Positions 41,072-41,878 of a stretch of DNA of 41,878 bases are shown here, piece after piece. Made by a program: the position numbers and the translations under genes. The notes beneath the pieces were generated by a model. That model was not told the DNA's origin. It did not search any database and worked only from the letters and a program-made list of their open reading frames with translations. The stretch is taken from NCBI GenBank assembly GCA_902523895.1, contig CABZAZ010000006.1, positions 1 to 41,878 of the forward strand. The letters are read 5' to 3'. This stretch comes from an uncultured Pelagibacteraceae bacterium (GTDB lineage Bacteria; Pseudomonadota; Alphaproteobacteria; Pelagibacterales; Pelagibacteraceae). Position 1 is the first letter of the stretch; every line of letters starts with the position of its first letter.

Positions 41072-41878
41072 CTATGTGTTTTTGTCTCCCACGTATACTG
41101 AAACACCTCTAGAATTGATATCAACATCGAATTTCTTGTGTAATGGAGGGAACGCTCTTTGTGAACAGTCTAATCTATCACACGTTCTACATGACACACC
41201 TATTGGTATTTCTGTAGATTTATCATTAATGTTTAAATTTTCTGAATAAATAAATTCTTTTGCATATTTTGCTTCACATCCCAATCCAATAGACAAAATA
41301 CTTTTTGATTGTCCAAATCTTCCAATCCCTTTTTCAACTGTTCTGGCTATACATACATACTTTTCACCATTAGACATTTTGCTAACAGCAGCTTGAATAA
41401 TACCAGGTCTTGTCAAAGCTGAATAAACGTTCCAACGTGGACAAGCACCACCATATCTTGGAATTTCTATTCCTGATAAGGAAAATCTTTTTGATATATT
41501 CCCAGCCATATCCACTCTTAAAAAATGGAAAGGTATCCCTGGTAATTTTGGATCTTGTAAACACGTTACTCTATGAGCTACCTGTTCAAATGACGTAGCA
41601 AACGTATTTTGTAGTAACTCTAAATCGTACTTAAGTTTTTTACATTCTGTATGAAAAAGTTTATAAGGCATTAAAATTGCAGCACCGCAGTAATTTAATA
41701 AAGCAATTTTTGTTAATTTTTTAGATTCATCAGATGGAAAAGTAAATTTTGACAAATATTCTTCAATTTCTTTATCAGCACCCTCTTGGGCTATTTGAGC
41801 GGCTGCGTGAAGTTTTTTTGTTTCTAAAGAACTATAATCGCTTAACAGTAGTTCTTTTTTATTTTTTTTGTAGAGTTT
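41072..41878 (-). CDS. XRE-family (ScfR/RamB-type) transcriptional regulator, C-terminal part
   Basis: The 5' end is outside the window; 268 codons are visible, open to the right edge. The C-terminal half matches the IrrE/DUF2083 region of long XRE regulators of short-chain fatty-acyl metabolism: ALLNYCGAAILMPYKLFHTECKKL, AHRVTCLQDPKLPGIPFHFLRVDMAGNISKR, GACPRWNVY and GVSCRTCDRLDCSQRAFPP. The final CxxC-x4-C could bind a metal. A TTG at 41753-41755 has an in-frame coding sequence before it, so it is not the start. Such regulators sense acyl-CoA-linked carbon supply. It may control the downstream genes through rseP. Confidence 0.83.
   Translation of the reverse strand, partial: KLYKKNKKELLLSDYSSLETKKLHAAAQIAQEGADKEIEEYLSKFTFPSDESKKLTKIALLNYCGAAILMPYKLFHTECKKLKYDLELLQNTFATSFEQVAHRVTCLQDPKLPGIPFHFLRVDMAGNISKRFSLSGIEIPRYGGACPRWNVYSALTRPGIIQAAVSKMSNGEKYVCIARTVEKGIGRFGQSKSILSIGLGCEAKYAKEFIYSENLNINDKSTEIPIGVSCRTCDRLDCSQRAFPPLHKKFDVDINSRGVSVYVGDKNT

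Noticed and set aside
1..41878. Mobile elements, prophage, CRISPR or tRNA genes
   Set aside because: No transposase, integrase, phage structural gene, regular repeat array or cloverleaf-like sequence was seen on either strand by eye. A tRNAscan and repeat search would be the decisive test.

Overview
The window looks like chromosomal DNA of a streamlined, very AT-rich marine alphaproteobacterium, most likely SAR11 (Pelagibacterales). The reasons are the low GC content, lysine- and asparagine-rich proteins, almost no intergenic space, genes joined by ATGA or TAATG overlaps, many very short membrane-protein genes, and a gene set typical of that group: TRAP transporters, AprBA with AprM, Xsc, Amt, and RecX/MnmA/YbgC homologues with alphaproteobacterial features. 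I see no rRNA, tRNA, CRISPR array, IS element or phage gene. The lineage call is inference from gene content and composition, not from a marker phylogeny.

Layout. 1-2.7 kb: an incomplete secreted histidine phosphatase, a family 5-like uracil-DNA glycosylase, YbgC thioesterase, a DUF3047 protein and two mini-genes. 2.7-8.0 kb (minus): a TRAP transporter (dctP, then a hairpin, then dctQ and dctM) followed by an NCS1 permease and an SDR dehydrogenase. 8.2-13.0 kb (plus): a tightly packed run of GMC oxidoreductase, TerC, SDR, M23 peptidase, a small membrane protein, an MhpD-like hydratase and another small membrane protein. 13.0-22.3 kb: a sulfonate block. It holds xsc (minus), divergent suyA-suyB plus a UPF0324/YeiH-type exporter, a TauE/SafE exporter, a mini-gene, an unknown 116-aa protein, and aprM-aprB-aprA. 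22.4-27.6 kb (minus): metC-like, MFS, pabB, pabA, pabC and HIT. 27.7-34.1 kb: mixed short units (a 27-aa very basic protein, an orphan membrane protein, mnmA, DUF3553, cysQ, recX, an ABA4-like protein, an HCCA-isomerase-like protein, a rhodanese and a glycosyltransferase-like protein). 34.2-35.9 kb (minus): amt and HU, with several hairpins around them. 36.1-41.9 kb (minus): an incomplete XRE/ScfR-type regulator, a mini-gene, an unknown possibly GNAT-like protein, an MBL hydrolase, an iron alcohol dehydrogenase, a class I glutamine amidotransferase and RseP.

How the genes work together. The clearest system is organosulfonate catabolism. Xsc should turn sulfoacetaldehyde into acetyl phosphate plus sulfite. 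SuyAB should split sulfolactate into pyruvate plus sulfite. AprBA/AprM could oxidise the sulfite through APS with electrons passing to the membrane, and two unrelated exporters (TauE type and UPF0324 type) could remove sulfite or sulfate. The TRAP transporter and GMC dehydrogenase a few kb away resemble, at family level, the uptake and oxidation steps of isethionate use, but this link is only inferred. No taurine aminotransferase, phosphotransacetylase, sulfolactate dehydrogenase or DHPS dehydrogenase is visible in the window.

A structural theme is extreme compaction. Eight of nine convergent gene pairs overlap or abut, and four of them share a single TTAA as interlocked stop codons. Nearly every gap of 100-200 bp holds either a mini-gene or an inverted repeat. 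No gene-free stretch exceeds 300 bases.
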